DNA of 37,070 nt from Acidobacteriota bacterium (GTDB lineage: Bacteria > Acidobacteriota > UBA4820 > DSQY01): contig JAJYCJ010000022.1 in assembly GCA_021778515.1 (NCBI GenBank), positions 1 through 37,070 on the forward strand. The letters run 5' to 3'. Under the pieces are notes generated by a model, which was not told the DNA's origin, ran no database searches, and was given only the letters and a program-made list of their open reading frames with translations. The position numbers and the translations under genes are program-made. Shown in pieces: positions 8,132 through 16,693 of this stretch; positions within the stretch are counted from its first letter, which is position 1; each line of letters begins with the position of its first letter.

Positions 8132-8747
8132 CCCGTGGAGCTACTGGAGCCCTTCAGCGCCCGCGCGGTCCGAGTTCCGGGAGCAATCCTCGCTCTTCAT
8201 CGGTTGCCTTTCGCCCGCCGCCTCGGAGGATGAGGCCGCGCTCTTTCTCCGGTCCCTCAGGCGCGAGTTCCACGATGCCACCCATCACTGCTGGGCCTAC
8301 CGTATGGGTTGGGCCGAGGGGCTTCGATCCCGGTGCAGCGACGACGGAGAGCCGAGCCGGACCGCGGGCGCCCCCATCCTGGCCGCCCTCGAAAGCCGCG
8401 ACGTTTCCGATGCCTCCCTTGTGGTGGTACGCTACTTCGGAGGCGTCAAGCTGGGGACGGGAGGATTGGCACGGGCCTACCGACGGGCTGCCGTGGCGGC
8501 GCTCGAAGCGGCGGACCTGGAGGCTAGAGCCCTCTGGGAAGATTGGCTCGTCAGCCTGCCCTACGCCGCCCAGGGCGCCTTGCGCCGCGCCGCCGCGGCG
8601 GCGGGAGTCGAGCTCGGCGACGCGATTTACGATGAGCTTCTCGCCTTCACCGCCCGGGTCCCGCTGGGGAGCGCCGACCGCTTTTCGGCGGCCCTCCGGG
8701 AGCTGAGCGAAGCATGGAAAGGAGGCGTGGCGTGGAGATCGAAGTGA
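8124..8747 (+). CDS. YigZ/IMPACT family protein
   Basis: 207 residues with the UPF0029/IMPACT N-terminal domain: SEFREQSSLFIGCLSPAAS, then the hallmark DATHHCWAYR (about residues 49-58), DDGEPSRTAGAP (about 73) and VVVRYFGGVKLGTGGLARAY (about 98-117). A C-terminal ferredoxin-like domain typical of YigZ follows. The family is linked to translation or ribosome-associated regulation in some organisms, but its biochemical role in bacteria is not settled. ATG 8124 lies inside the STAS gene end; the CYTH gene starts inside this one. Confidence 0.9.
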   Translation: MADPWSYWSPSAPARSEFREQSSLFIGCLSPAASEDEAALFLRSLRREFHDATHHCWAYRMGWAEGLRSRCSDDGEPSRTAGAPILAALESRDVSDASLVVVRYFGGVKLGTGGLARAYRRAAVAALEAADLEARALWEDWLVSLPYAAQGALRRAAAAAGVELGDAIYDELLAFTARVPLGSADRFSAALRELSEAWKGGVAWRSK

Positions 8748-9292
8748 AGGTCCCGGTGGAAGACCTGCACGCCATCGTGCAGAAGGCCGAAGGGCTGGGG
8801 TACGAACGGGTCAGGCCGAGGCACTTCGAGGCCAACACGCTCTTCGACTTTCGCGACCGGTCGCTCTCCTACGCGGGGTGCCTCCTGAGGGTCCGGGAGA
8901 CCGCCGACGGGGCGCTGATCACCTTCAAGGGCAAGGTGGTGGACGACGAACGCTTCAAGGTCAGGCCCGAGGTGGAGACCCGCTGCGAGAGCGGGCCCAG
9001 CATGAGGGCCATTCTCGAAAACATCGGTCTGAAGGCCTTCTTCCGCTATGAAAAGTTCAGGGAGGAGTTCCAGGCGCCGGGGGCCCTGCTCTGCCTGGAC
9101 GAAATGCCCTTCGGCAACTTCCTCGAGCTGGAGGGATTCCCTCAGGGCATCGAAGACCTGGCTCAGAAGCTGGATCTGTCCCCCGAGATGTTCATCCGCC
9201 GGTCCTACGCGGACCTGTACGGCGAGCACTGCCGCAAACTGGGAGAGCCCTTCGGGGACATCCTCTTCCCGCCCGATTATGCCCGTTCGTGA
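8732..9292 (+). CDS. CYTH domain protein (class IV adenylate cyclase / triphosphatase-like)
   Basis: A 186-residue CYTH-fold protein with the N-terminal ExExK signature as VEIEVKV. The barrel strands follow: LRVRETADGALITFKGK, then YEKFREEF, LCLDEMPFGNFLELEG and a C-terminal SYADLY. These positions supply the acidic and basic residues that bind triphosphate and metal in CyaB, thiamine-triphosphatase and inorganic triphosphatase relatives. Substrate cannot be inferred. I chose GTG 8732 because AAAGGAGG sits 6 bp upstream and the ExExK motif then starts at the N-terminus, as is usual; an ATG at 8714 would add MERRRG. It overlaps YigZ by 16 bp and the next gene by 14 bp. Confidence 0.87.
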   Translation: MEIEVKVPVEDLHAIVQKAEGLGYERVRPRHFEANTLFDFRDRSLSYAGCLLRVRETADGALITFKGKVVDDERFKVRPEVETRCESGPSMRAILENIGLKAFFRYEKFREEFQAPGALLCLDEMPFGNFLELEGFPQGIEDLAQKLDLSPEMFIRRSYADLYGEHCRKLGEPFGDILFPPDYARS

Positions 9293-10226
9293 GGCCGTCG
9301 TTCTCGCCGCGGGGCTAGGCCTGCGCATGCGGCCCCTCACCCTGGAGACACCCAAGCCCGCCCTCCCCTTTCTGAACCGGCCGCTGCTCCAGTGGATCCT
9401 CGCCGGCCTCGAGGAGGCCGGGGTGCAGAGGGCGTTCGTGAACCTCCACCACCTTCCGCAGGCCGTGCGCGACGCCGCCGGAAGGCCGGCCCGGCTCCAG
9501 GTCCGTTTCTCCCACGAGCCGCAGATCCTGGGAACGGCGGGGGTCTTCGCTCCCCTCCGCGGCCTCCTGAAGGGCCCGTGCTTCCTGGTGGCCAATGGAG
9601 ATACGTTCCAGGCCCCCGATTACGCCGCCCTGGAGGCCGAACTCCTCCGATACCCAGACTGCCTGGCGGTTCTGGCCCTCCGTCCCGGCGGCCCTCGGTA
9701 TACCGGCGTGCAGCTGTCCCAGGAGGGGCGCATTACGGGCTTCGGACGAGGCGACGTCATGTTCGCCGGCGCCTACGCCGCACGGACGGAACTGCTGGAG
9801 CACCTGCCCGGAGAGGGTCCCCGCGACCTGGTCCCGGACCTGCTCAGGCCCCTTCTCCCCTCGGGCTCCATCCGGGGCCTCATCACCAGCGGCCCTTGGG
9901 AAGACCTGGGCGAACCGAGGAGCTACCTGGAGGCCTCCCTCCGCTACGTCCAGGAGGCGGCCGCCGGCCGCTTCCCCGTGCCCGATGAGTCCACCGTCGA
10001 GACGAGGGACGGATGGCCCGTCCTTCGCCATGCAAGCGCCTGGCTCTCCAGGGACGCCACCGTGCTCGGCCCCGTCGTCCTCGGCCCGGGGGTCCGCGTG
10101 GAGGAACGGGCCCACCTCGGGAGGGTCCTCCTCCTGCCCGGGGCCGCGGTCGGACGGCAGGAGCGCCTGGAGGGCGCCATCCGCACCCCCACGCTCACCG
10201 TGAGCCTTCCGCCGCTCGATTCCTGA
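9279..10226 (+). CDS. sugar-1-phosphate nucleotidyltransferase (MurU / mannose-1-P guanylyltransferase-like)
   Basis: A 315-residue nucleotidyltransferase. It opens with the nucleotide-binding loop VVLAAGLGLRMRPLT, then TPKPALPFLNRPLL, a GTAGVF motif near residue 86 and LVANGDTF with the metal aspartate near 105. The last 80 residues look like a partial left-handed beta-helix (RDATVLGPVVLGPGVRVEE). It would activate a sugar-1-phosphate as an NDP-sugar in the cytoplasm. MurU and Hddd-like enzymes usually sit beside a phosphotransferase kinase (AmgK); none is here. It is the last gene of the pta operon, overlapping CYTH by 14 bp. Substrate is uncertain. Confidence 0.82.
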   Translation: MPVREAVVLAAGLGLRMRPLTLETPKPALPFLNRPLLQWILAGLEEAGVQRAFVNLHHLPQAVRDAAGRPARLQVRFSHEPQILGTAGVFAPLRGLLKGPCFLVANGDTFQAPDYAALEAELLRYPDCLAVLALRPGGPRYTGVQLSQEGRITGFGRGDVMFAGAYAARTELLEHLPGEGPRDLVPDLLRPLLPSGSIRGLITSGPWEDLGEPRSYLEASLRYVQEAAAGRFPVPDESTVETRDGWPVLRHASAWLSRDATVLGPVVLGPGVRVEERAHLGRVLLLPGAAVGRQERLEGAIRTPTLTVSLPPLDS

Positions 10227-10268
10227 TCTGCCCCCCCGTTTTTCCCGGCGGATTTCCTCGGACCTCCG

Positions 10269-10287
10269 CGCCTCCGGCGAGGAGGCG
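10269..10287 (+). terminator. GC-rich hairpin after the pta operon, weak terminator candidate
   Basis: CGCCTCC (10269-10275) pairs with GGAGGCG (10281-10287) around a 5-nt loop, 43 bp after the nucleotidyltransferase stop. No T-tract follows, so if transcription ends here it probably needs Rho or another factor. Confidence 0.3.
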
Positions 10288-10309
10288 TCCGGCGGGCGGC
10301 CTGTTCCAT

Positions 10310-10338
10310 TTGATTCGCCCGCCGCGATGGCGGATAAT
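10310..10338 (+). promoter_or_regulatory. sigma70-type promoter of the WaaE-like gene
   Basis: TTGATT (10310-10315) and GATAAT (10333-10338) are separated by exactly 17 bp in a 191-bp intergenic gap. Predicted transcription start is near 10345, leaving a leader of about 73 nt before the ATG at 10418. Confidence 0.7.
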
Positions 10339-10346
10339 TGGGGCAC

Positions 10347-10362
10347 CGGGACTTCGGTCCCG
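10347..10362 (+). other. UUCG-capped hairpin at the very 5' end of the leader
   Basis: CGGGAC (10347-10352) and GTCCCG (10357-10362) pair perfectly around TTCG, an exceptionally stable tetraloop. It begins within about 2 nt of the predicted transcription start, so it would cap the mRNA 5' end. Such hairpins are known to protect transcripts from 5'-end-dependent decay; here that is inference. Confidence 0.5.
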
Positions 10363-10417
10363 ATGGACGGCCCGCTGCGGGAGAGTCCCGGCCTCGGCGG
10401 GCAGGACAGAGGAACCG

Positions 10418-11215
10418 ATGCCAAAAATCCCCGTGACCGCCATCATTCCGGCCGGCAATGAGGCCCACCAGATCGAGGAGGCCATTCGATCGGTCCTCTG
10501 GGCGGACGAGATCCTGGTGGTCGTGGACGCGGCCTGTAAGGACGACACGGCCGCAAGGGCTGCGGCTGCCGATCCCAGAGTCATCGTGAAGATTCACGAA
10601 TACGGGTATTCGGCGGCCCAGAAGAACTGGGCCATTCCCCAGGCAAGCCATCCCTACGTCTTCCTGCTCGATGCCGACGAGCGGGTGCCCGATGACCTGC
10701 GGGAAGAGGTCCTGGCGCTCCTTCAGGTGCCCCCCGAGCACGATGCCTACTGGATTCACCGCCGGAACCACTTCCTCGGGCACCTGATGAAGCACGGCGG
10801 GTGGCAGACGGACAAGGTCATCCGCCTCTTCCGGCGGGAGTGCCGCTACCAGGACCTGCGCGTGCACGCGGAGATCATCGGCTACCGGAGCGTGGGATTC
10901 CTGAAGGGCTGCCTCCAACACGACACCTTCAGGGACTGGAACCAGTACCTCGCGAAGCTCCATCAATACACGACCTGGGCGGCCGAGCAGGATTTTCTGG
11001 ACGGGAAGCGGGCGGGATTCGGCAAGGTCGTGTTCAGGCCCTGGGGACGCTTCATCAAGCAGTACTGGATCCGCCTGGGCTTCCTGGACGGCATTCCGGG
11101 GGCGGCCGCCGCCTTCCTCGGGACCTACGGCGTCTTCCTCAAGTACGCCAAAGTGTGGGACCTGTTCCGGAAGAACCCCTCTGGTCCCGCTTCCGGGCCA
11201 TCGTCATTGCCTTGA
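10418..11215 (+). CDS. WaaE/KdtX-like family 2 glycosyltransferase
   Basis: 265 residues. The sequence runs VTAIIPAGNEAHQIEEAI, then WADEILVVVDAACKDDT, the SAAQKNWAIPQA segment and the DXD motif in FLLDADERVPDD (about residues 85-96), the order seen in WaaE-type lipopolysaccharide core glucosyltransferases. The C-terminus has HQYTTWAAEQ and a hydrophobic WIRLGFLDGIPGAAAAFLGTYGVFL segment that probably contacts the membrane. It likely adds a hexose to LPS core or a related surface glycan; the exact acceptor is unknown. AGAGGA precedes the ATG. It has its own promoter, and the next promoter begins at its stop codon. Confidence 0.85.
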   Translation: MPKIPVTAIIPAGNEAHQIEEAIRSVLWADEILVVVDAACKDDTAARAAAADPRVIVKIHEYGYSAAQKNWAIPQASHPYVFLLDADERVPDDLREEVLALLQVPPEHDAYWIHRRNHFLGHLMKHGGWQTDKVIRLFRRECRYQDLRVHAEIIGYRSVGFLKGCLQHDTFRDWNQYLAKLHQYTTWAAEQDFLDGKRAGFGKVVFRPWGRFIKQYWIRLGFLDGIPGAAAAFLGTYGVFLKYAKVWDLFRKNPSGPASGPSSLP

Positions 11216-11240
11216 CACCCCCCCGCCGGGAACGCATAAT
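11212..11240 (+). promoter_or_regulatory. strong sigma70-type promoter of the nfeD operon
   Basis: A consensus TTGACA (11212-11217) lies 17 bp from CATAAT (11235-11240). The -35 hexamer contains the stop codon of the preceding gene (TGA 11213-11215). Predicted start is near 11247, giving a leader of about 15 nt with AGGAG before ATG 11262. Confidence 0.8.
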
Positions 11241-11261
11241 GAACTGGGTCTAGGAGCTTGA

Positions 11262-12650
11262 ATGCGCAAGCCTTTCTTGGGGATTTGCCTGGTTCTGGCG
11301 GTCCTTGCAGGGGCCTCCGTCCGGGGGCAGGGCGTGTTCCGCATTCAGATGGACCAGCCCATACAGCCCATCGTCCAAGAGTACGTCGTGAAAGCCATCC
11401 GGGAGGCCAACGACAAGGGAGCGAGCCTGATCCTTCTGGAGATCGACACCCCCGGCGGCTACGTGAGCTCCGTGGAGCAGATCCAGAAGGCGATCCTCTC
11501 CTCCAGGGCACCCGTGGTGGCCTACGTCGCACCGGCGGGAGCCCGGGCGGCCTCCGGCGGCGCCTACGTGGCCATGGCCTGCGATCTCATAGCCATGGCC
11601 CCTGGGACCAACATCGGGGCGGCCCACCCCGTGAGCGGGGTCCCCATTCCCGTCCCCACTCCACCGCAGATCCCTGCGCCCCAGTCTCCCGAAAAGGGCC
11701 CCCAGCCCGCCCAGCCCGCCCAGGAGGGGGGGGTGGAAATGCAGAAGGTGGTGAACGACCTGGCCGCTCACATGCGGAGCCTCGCCGAGAATCGCCACCG
11801 CAACGTGGCCATCGCGGAACAGATGGTCCGGGAGAGCATTTCCCTGAGCGAGCAGGAGGCCCTCAAGGACGGACTCATCGAGCTGATCGCCCAGAACGAG
11901 GGGGACATCTTCACCTACGTCAGGGAACACCCCATCCGCCGCTTCAACGGGGTGGAGCAGAAGGTGGACCTGCCCCCCTCCCCCGTCGTGACGTCCATCG
12001 ACATGACGGCGCGCGAGCGGTTCCTCTCGGCCCTGGCCAATCCCTCGCTCGCCTATCTCCTTCTCCTGCTGGGCATCCTCGGCCTCTTCGTGGAGTTCAA
12101 GAGCCCGGGCCTCATTTTTCCCGGGGTCGTGGGGGGCATCTTCATCCTGCTCTACGTGATGTCCATTCCGCTCCTGCCCATCAACGTGGTGGGCCTGCTC
12201 CTCATCATCCTGGGCCTCGTCTTCTTCATCCTCGAGATCAAGGTGGTATCCTATGGGATGTTGGCCGTCGGAGGGGTGATCTCCTTGTTCATCGGAAGCC
12301 TGTTGCTCTACAGCGGAGGACCGATTCCCGAGTTGAGGCTCTCCCTCACCCTGGTGGTGCCCGTCGTCCTGGCCTTCTCGGCCATCGTGGTGTTCCTGCT
12401 GGTCCTCGCGGCCCGGGCCTTTCGAAACCCCGTGGTGACCGGCGAGCAAGGGATGATGGGGCAGGAGGGGGAGGTGCGGGAGGCCATCCATCCCCCGGAG
12501 CCCGGAAAGGTCTTCGTGTTCGGCGAGTATTGGAACGCCGTCAGCGACCGGCCCATGGAGGCGGGCGCCGCGGTGAAGGTCGTAGGGCGTGACGGGATGA
12601 CCCTGCGCGTGGCGCCCCTTTCCGGAGGAGGTAAGGATGCCGCAGGTTAG
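11262..12650 (+). CDS. nfeD: long-form NfeD membrane serine protease (ClpP-class, NfeD1b type)
   Basis: 462 residues: signal peptide (1-22), a ClpP/SppA-like protease domain with [12 protein letters not shown] near residue 65 and [15 protein letters not shown] near 95-109 (its serine is the expected nucleophile), a proline-rich insertion (about 128-155), four to five membrane helices (about 260-395) and a C-terminal OB-fold NfeD domain ([13 protein letters not shown] to the end). The family cleaves the hydrophobic C-terminus of partner stomatins at the membrane. It overlaps the slipin gene by 14 bp, the classical conserved NfeD-stomatin pair. The protease insertion is longer than usual. Confidence 0.92.
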   Translation: MRKPFLGICLVLAVLAGASVRGQGVFRIQMDQPIQPIVQEYVVKAIREANDKGASLILLEIDTPGGYVSSVEQIQKAILSSRAPVVAYVAPAGARAASGGAYVAMACDLIAMAPGTNIGAAHPVSGVPIPVPTPPQIPAPQSPEKGPQPAQPAQEGGVEMQKVVNDLAAHMRSLAENRHRNVAIAEQMVRESISLSEQEALKDGLIELIAQNEGDIFTYVREHPIRRFNGVEQKVDLPPSPVVTSIDMTARERFLSALANPSLAYLLLLLGILGLFVEFKSPGLIFPGVVGGIFILLYVMSIPLLPINVVGLLLIILGLVFFILEIKVVSYGMLAVGGVISLFIGSLLLYSGGPIPELRLSLTLVVPVVLAFSAIVVFLLVLAARAFRNPVVTGEQGMMGQEGEVREAIHPPEPGKVFVFGEYWNAVSDRPMEAGAAVKVVGRDGMTLRVAPLSGGGKDAAG

Positions 12651-13410
12651 CTTTCCCATACTGGCCGTACTGGTCATTTTCTTCGGCTGGCTGTTCTCCT
12701 GCATCAACATTCTGAAGGAGTACGAGCGGGGGGTGATCTTCCGGTTGGGGCGGGTGTTGCCCGAACCGAAGGGCCCCGGCCTCATCTTCGTCTTCAAGCC
12801 TTTCGACACCATGGTCAGGATCGCCTTGAGGACCATCGTCCTGGACGTCCCTCCGCAGGACATCATCACCAAGGACAACGTCTCCGTGAAGGTCAACGCG
12901 GTGGTGTACTTCCGGGTGTTCAACCCCCTCAACGCGGTGCTCCAGGTGGAGAACTACATCTACGCCACCTCCCAGCTCGCCCAGACGACCCTGCGATCCA
13001 TCCTGGGCCAGGTGCAGCTCGACGAGCTCCTCTCCGAGCGAGAGAAGCTGAACAAGGACCTCCAGAGCGTGCTCGATCTGCACACCGACCCCTGGGGGAT
13101 CAAGGTGGCGCTGGTAGAGATCAAGGGCGTGGACCTGCCCCAGGACATGCAGCGGGCCATGGCTCTGCAGGCGCAGGCCGAGCGGGAGAAGAGAGCCAAG
13201 ATCATCAACGCCGACGGCGAGTTCCAGGCCTCCCAGACCCTCTCCAACGCCGCGGCCGTCCTGGCGCAGAACCCCCTGACCATCCAGCTGCGTTACCTTC
13301 AGACGTTGACTCAGATCGGCGCGGAGAACAGCAGCACGATCATCTTCCCAGTTCCCATTGAGTTTCTGCGGGCCTTCCTCCCGAAGGGGGGGGAAGAGAA
13401 GAAGGAGTAA
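12637..13410 (+). CDS. slipin / stomatin-like SPFH protein
   Basis: A 257-residue SPFH-domain protein with one N-terminal membrane hairpin (about residues 5-27), then the conserved [25 protein letters not shown] core blocks follow: [28 protein letters not shown] (about 68-95), [27 protein letters not shown] and the [16 protein letters not shown] segment. A coiled, Ala/Glu-rich stretch ([18 protein letters not shown]) drives oligomerisation. The C-terminal [16 protein letters not shown] matches the type of hydrophobic tail cut by NfeD. It probably organises membrane microdomains. GGAGGTAAGG lies ahead of its ATG within nfeD. Confidence 0.93.
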   Translation: MPQVSFPILAVLVIFFGWLFSCINILKEYERGVIFRLGRVLPEPKGPGLIFVFKPFDTMVRIALRTIVLDVPPQDIITKDNVSVKVNAVVYFRVFNPLNAVLQVENYIYATSQLAQTTLRSILGQVQLDELLSEREKLNKDLQSVLDLHTDPWGIKVALVEIKGVDLPQDMQRAMALQAQAEREKRAKIINADGEFQASQTLSNAAAVLAQNPLTIQLRYLQTLTQIGAENSSTIIFPVPIEFLRAFLPKGGEEKKE

Positions 13411-13428
13411 GCCGTCGCGGGGAGATCG

Positions 13429-14565
13429 GTGCGCCCCAAGGCACGGATAGGCTCCGAGGAAACAAAGGGGAGGCGCAGCGTGGTGGAGACCCGACAGGGG
13501 CGCGGAAGTTCGCAGGGATCTGGCTCCAGGCGATTGTCCGCGGCCTTCGAGCTCACGCTCTATAAAGATTTGTCACGCACCTTCCGCTCATTCGACCTCA
13601 ACACCGTGGCCGAGGAGATCTTGAAGTCTCTCAAGCGCTCCCTCCGGGCCGATTACGCCACGCTGCTCATCCTGACGGACCAGGGGCAGTTCGTGGAGCG
13701 AGTGTTCAGGGTGGGTTTCGCCCCGGAGAAGCACTCGGCCGATCGTTTCGGGCTGACCAAAACGGAAATCGAGGGGCTGATCCGCGACATGATCCCCAAG
13801 ATGAAGGAGTTCGGGGGGGCCGCCTCGTCGGCCCCCGGACCGGTGGTGGAGGGAGAGACCGTGGCGAGACTGGCCATGTTTCCCCTGCAGCTGGTCTACG
13901 ATTACTCGGGCTTGATCCTGATCGCCGTCACGGCCGCCAGGAGCGACGTCAGCCTCCTCAACGCCCCGGCCTTTGCGGCCCTCGAGACGGTCCTCACGGA
14001 CATCGGCTTCGCCCTGAAGAACGCCTTGACGGTTCGGCGGATGAACGACCTCATCACCAAGGACGACCTGACCCTCTCCTACAACCGGCGCTTCTTCGAG
14101 GAGTACCTGGTGGAGGAGCTGGAGCGGGCCCGGCGCTATAACAACCCCGTGTCGCTCATCTTCCTCGACCTGGACGGCCTCCGAGAGGTCAACAGCCGGT
14201 TCGGACACGCCATGGGGAGCCGGACCCTCCAGGAGGCGGCCGCCCGCATCATGAACGCCGTGAGGACCATGGACAAGGTGGTCCGCTACGGCGGGGATGA
14301 ATTCTGCATCATCCTTCCGGAGACCCACTGGAAGGGTGCCCTCGAGGTGGCCGAGAGGATCCGCCAGAGGATCGCCGCGACCCCGTTCCTTCTCGAGGAA
14401 ACGGGGGGCATCGAGATCACGGGGTCCTTCGGAGTGGCCTCCTACCCCACCCACGCCATCACCAAAGAGGAGCTCATCAAGAAGGCCGATGAAGCCATGT
14501 ATCGCATCAAGAGCCAGACCAAAAACGACATCCAGGTTGCGCAGCCGCTGAAGCGGTTTCCCTGA
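13429..14565 (+). CDS. GAF-like/GGDEF diguanylate cyclase
   Basis: 378 residues. A GAF-like sensory domain covers about residues 40-195 (RADYATLLILTDQGQFVERVFRVGF; GLILIAVTAA), followed by a GGDEF domain (about 210-365). The active-site loop RYGGDEFCIILPE is intact, as are the metal site FLDLDGLREVNSRFGH and the DDLTLSYNRRFF entry motif, although the usual LTGLYNRR reads LTLSYNRR. No RxxD inhibitory site is seen at the expected position, so product inhibition may be absent. It should make cyclic-di-GMP. GTG 13429 follows GGGGAG; it lies 18 bp after the slipin stop. No EAL or PilZ gene is in the window. Confidence 0.88.
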   Translation: MRPKARIGSEETKGRRSVVETRQGRGSSQGSGSRRLSAAFELTLYKDLSRTFRSFDLNTVAEEILKSLKRSLRADYATLLILTDQGQFVERVFRVGFAPEKHSADRFGLTKTEIEGLIRDMIPKMKEFGGAASSAPGPVVEGETVARLAMFPLQLVYDYSGLILIAVTAARSDVSLLNAPAFAALETVLTDIGFALKNALTVRRMNDLITKDDLTLSYNRRFFEEYLVEELERARRYNNPVSLIFLDLDGLREVNSRFGHAMGSRTLQEAAARIMNAVRTMDKVVRYGGDEFCIILPETHWKGALEVAERIRQRIAATPFLLEETGGIEITGSFGVASYPTHAITKEELIKKADEAMYRIKSQTKNDIQVAQPLKRFP

Positions 14566-14638
14566 GCGCCGCGCGGCCCGCACCGTCTGAGCGCACATGT
14601 CCTGGGCGGCCAGAACGTGCCAGGGGGGAGACGCACCC

Positions 14639-15754
14639 ATGAACGATCAGATCCTGCTGAGCGGCAAGATTTCGGAAATCCGCCTTCCGACCTTGCTCAT
14701 GTCGCTCTACCGGGACCGTGAGACGGGAATCCTGACCCTGACCGACGGACTCTACGGGAAGTCGCTGTTCATCGAGGAAGGCAAGGTGGTATACGCCTCC
14801 TCGGAGGATCCCGACGAGGGGCTCGGCGAATCCCTGCTGCGGCGGGGGGCCATCTCCCTCGATCACTTCTTCGAGGCCACGGCTCAGGCTCCCGCCGGCC
14901 AGCGTCTGGGGGAGCTGCTGGTCACCGTGGGCGCGCTGACCTCGGAGGAGCTGCTGGAGGGCGTCAGCCAGCGTCTGTACGACATCATCTTTTCCCTGTT
15001 CGAGATCAAGACGGGCAGCTACAGCCTGGAACTGGCTCCCTTTTCCACGATGGAGATGACCACCCTGTCCGTGGACCTGCCTCTGGTGGTCATCCGGGGC
15101 ATGGAGCGCCTCCATTCCTGGAGCCAGATCAGGGCGGCCGTGGGCGAGCCCTCCACGAGGGTTCGGATGGCCGCCCGCATGCCTCCCTTCGTCGGCGACC
15201 TGGACCTGTCCCAGGAGCAGGAACACCTCCTCAGCCTGAGCCGGACGGGAATGGCCGTCTCCTTCCTCGTGGAAGCCAGCTACCTCTCTCCCTTCCAGAC
15301 TTACAAGGCGCTCTGGATCTTCCTGACCCTCGGTCTGATGGAGAAGGAGGAGGCGTCGGGAAGGCGGGAGGCCGCGGCCCTGGACCTGGAGTCGGCGCTG
15401 GAGCGCTACAACGATCTCTACGCCTTCGCGCACCTGAAGCTCGGGGGCCTCCCCGATGCCGAAGGGCACATCCGCGACATCCTGCACGGCCTGGGCGATG
15501 CCTATCCCGACTTGGTTCAGGGGCAGGCGGGGCTGGCCCAGTACGGCCGCCTCGATCCCGATCAGGTCCTCTGGGCACTCCGTTCACAATCCGAAGACCA
15601 GCGCGCGGCCCGGCTGCAGGCCTTTCTGGAAGAGGTTCTCTACGCGATCGCCCACCTGGTGGACAGCGGCCTGCCCGCCGAGGACGCCAAGGCCTTCCGG
15701 TCCTATATAGTGCAGCAGCGCAGCTACCACGGTTTGGAGGAGCCCCATGAGTGA
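14639..15754 (+). CDS. DUF4388 (PATAN-type) signalling protein
   Basis: 371 residues. The N-terminus reads LSGKISEIRLPTLLMSLYRDRETGILTLTDG..FIEEGKVVYASSEDPDEGLGESLLRRG, the DUF4388 or PATAN fold seen in two-component and gliding/pilus regulators of Myxococcota, Acidobacteriota and cyanobacteria. The middle holds helical repeats. The C-terminal 100 residues (LDLESALERYNDLYAFAHLKLGG) are helical with no domain I can name. ATG 14639 has GGGGGGAG upstream; an alternative start at 14597 lacks one. It follows the diguanylate cyclase by 73 bp and overlaps the SPOR gene by 8 bp, so a role in the same signalling output is plausible. Confidence 0.75.
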   Translation: MNDQILLSGKISEIRLPTLLMSLYRDRETGILTLTDGLYGKSLFIEEGKVVYASSEDPDEGLGESLLRRGAISLDHFFEATAQAPAGQRLGELLVTVGALTSEELLEGVSQRLYDIIFSLFEIKTGSYSLELAPFSTMEMTTLSVDLPLVVIRGMERLHSWSQIRAAVGEPSTRVRMAARMPPFVGDLDLSQEQEHLLSLSRTGMAVSFLVEASYLSPFQTYKALWIFLTLGLMEKEEASGRREAAALDLESALERYNDLYAFAHLKLGGLPDAEGHIRDILHGLGDAYPDLVQGQAGLAQYGRLDPDQVLWALRSQSEDQRAARLQAFLEEVLYAIAHLVDSGLPAEDAKAFRSYIVQQRSYHGLEEPHE

Positions 15755-16445
15755 CGGCGATGGGTTCCGGCCAGGACTTCGGGAAATTCTCTGGGTGGCC
15801 GCCGGCGTAGTGTGCCTCTCCTTTCTCGTGGCCGCGGCCTCCTGGCTTTTCTCCCCCCGTTCCTCGGGCCCGGGCGGGAGCGCCCCCGAGGGGCCGGCCA
15901 TCCAGGAGGAGACCGTTCAGCCTGGGCGGTTTCAGCGGGAAGTCGTCTCGCCAGGAGGCACGGCTCCCCAAGTGCCCTCCTCTCAGGAAGGACCGGCAGC
16001 GCCAGCCCAGTCTCCAACAGCGCCCTCGCTCCCGAACGGGGTGGAGAAGGCCGCCGCGCCTGCCCCTCCCGCGACCGAGTCCTTCCCTTCGGCCGAGGCG
16101 GTTCCACGCCCAGGGCAGGAAGAGCATCCGCTCACGGCCTCGGGCTCCACTCCCCCATCGGCGCCCTCTCCTCAGCCCGAGCGTGGGCGGCAAGAGGCCG
16201 CATCGCCGCCCAAGCCCTCCGGCTTCGGCGTCCAGGTCGGCGCCTTCTCCTCGCAGGCCAACGCCAGGAGCACGGTGGGCGCCTTGAGGGCGAGCGGCTA
16301 CACGGCCCAAGTGCTCGAGCGCGAGGGACGGTTCAAGGTCGTAGTCATCGGGTACGCGAACAGAGAGAGCGCGGAGGAGGCACGTCGGTCTCTGATGAAA
16401 AAGGGGTTCCCCAACGCCTTCGTGGTTTCACCGGAGTCGCCATGA
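15747..16445 (+). CDS. SPOR-domain membrane protein
   Basis: 232 residues: a short cytoplasmic tail, one membrane helix (about residues 12-34), a long Pro/Ser/Glu-rich periplasmic linker (35-152) and a C-terminal SPOR domain (GFGVQVGAFSSQANARSTVGALRASGY to FVVSPE, about 153-230). SPOR domains bind denuded peptidoglycan at division sites, so this is probably a septal or cell-wall-associated factor of the FtsN/DedD architecture. Its ATG overlaps the DUF4388 stop, and its TGA overlaps the xseB ATG. Confidence 0.88.
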   Translation: MSDGDGFRPGLREILWVAAGVVCLSFLVAAASWLFSPRSSGPGGSAPEGPAIQEETVQPGRFQREVVSPGGTAPQVPSSQEGPAAPAQSPTAPSLPNGVEKAAAPAPPATESFPSAEAVPRPGQEEHPLTASGSTPPSAPSPQPERGRQEAASPPKPSGFGVQVGAFSSQANARSTVGALRASGYTAQVLEREGRFKVVVIGYANRESAEEARRSLMKKGFPNAFVVSPESP

Positions 16446-16693
16446 AAAGGACCGTCAAAGGGGGCTTTGAAAGCCAGCTCCAGGAACTCGAGGAGATCGT
16501 GAAGAGGCTGGAGGACGGCTCCACGCCCCTGGAGGAGAGCCTCCAGCTCTTCGAGCGGGGGGTGCGCCTGAGCCGGGACCTCCAGAAGAGTCTTCAGGAG
16601 GCCACGCTGCGCGTCACGCGCCTGCTGGAGGCCGAGGACAGGGAGGTTCCGTTCGAGGAGGACGCCCCGCCCGAGGAAAACGGCGCGTCATGA
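16442..16693 (+). CDS. xseB: exodeoxyribonuclease VII small subunit
   Basis: 83 residues with the XseB signature FESQLQELEEIVKRLEDGSTPLEESLQLFERGVRLSRDLQKSL, a helical hairpin that binds XseA. The acidic C-terminal tail (EVPFEEDAPPEE) is longer than usual. xseA is not in the window. Coupled by ATGA overlaps to the SPOR gene upstream and to ispA downstream; xseB-ispA adjacency is widely conserved in bacteria. Confidence 0.93.
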   Translation: MKRTVKGGFESQLQELEEIVKRLEDGSTPLEESLQLFERGVRLSRDLQKSLQEATLRVTRLLEAEDREVPFEEDAPPEENGAS

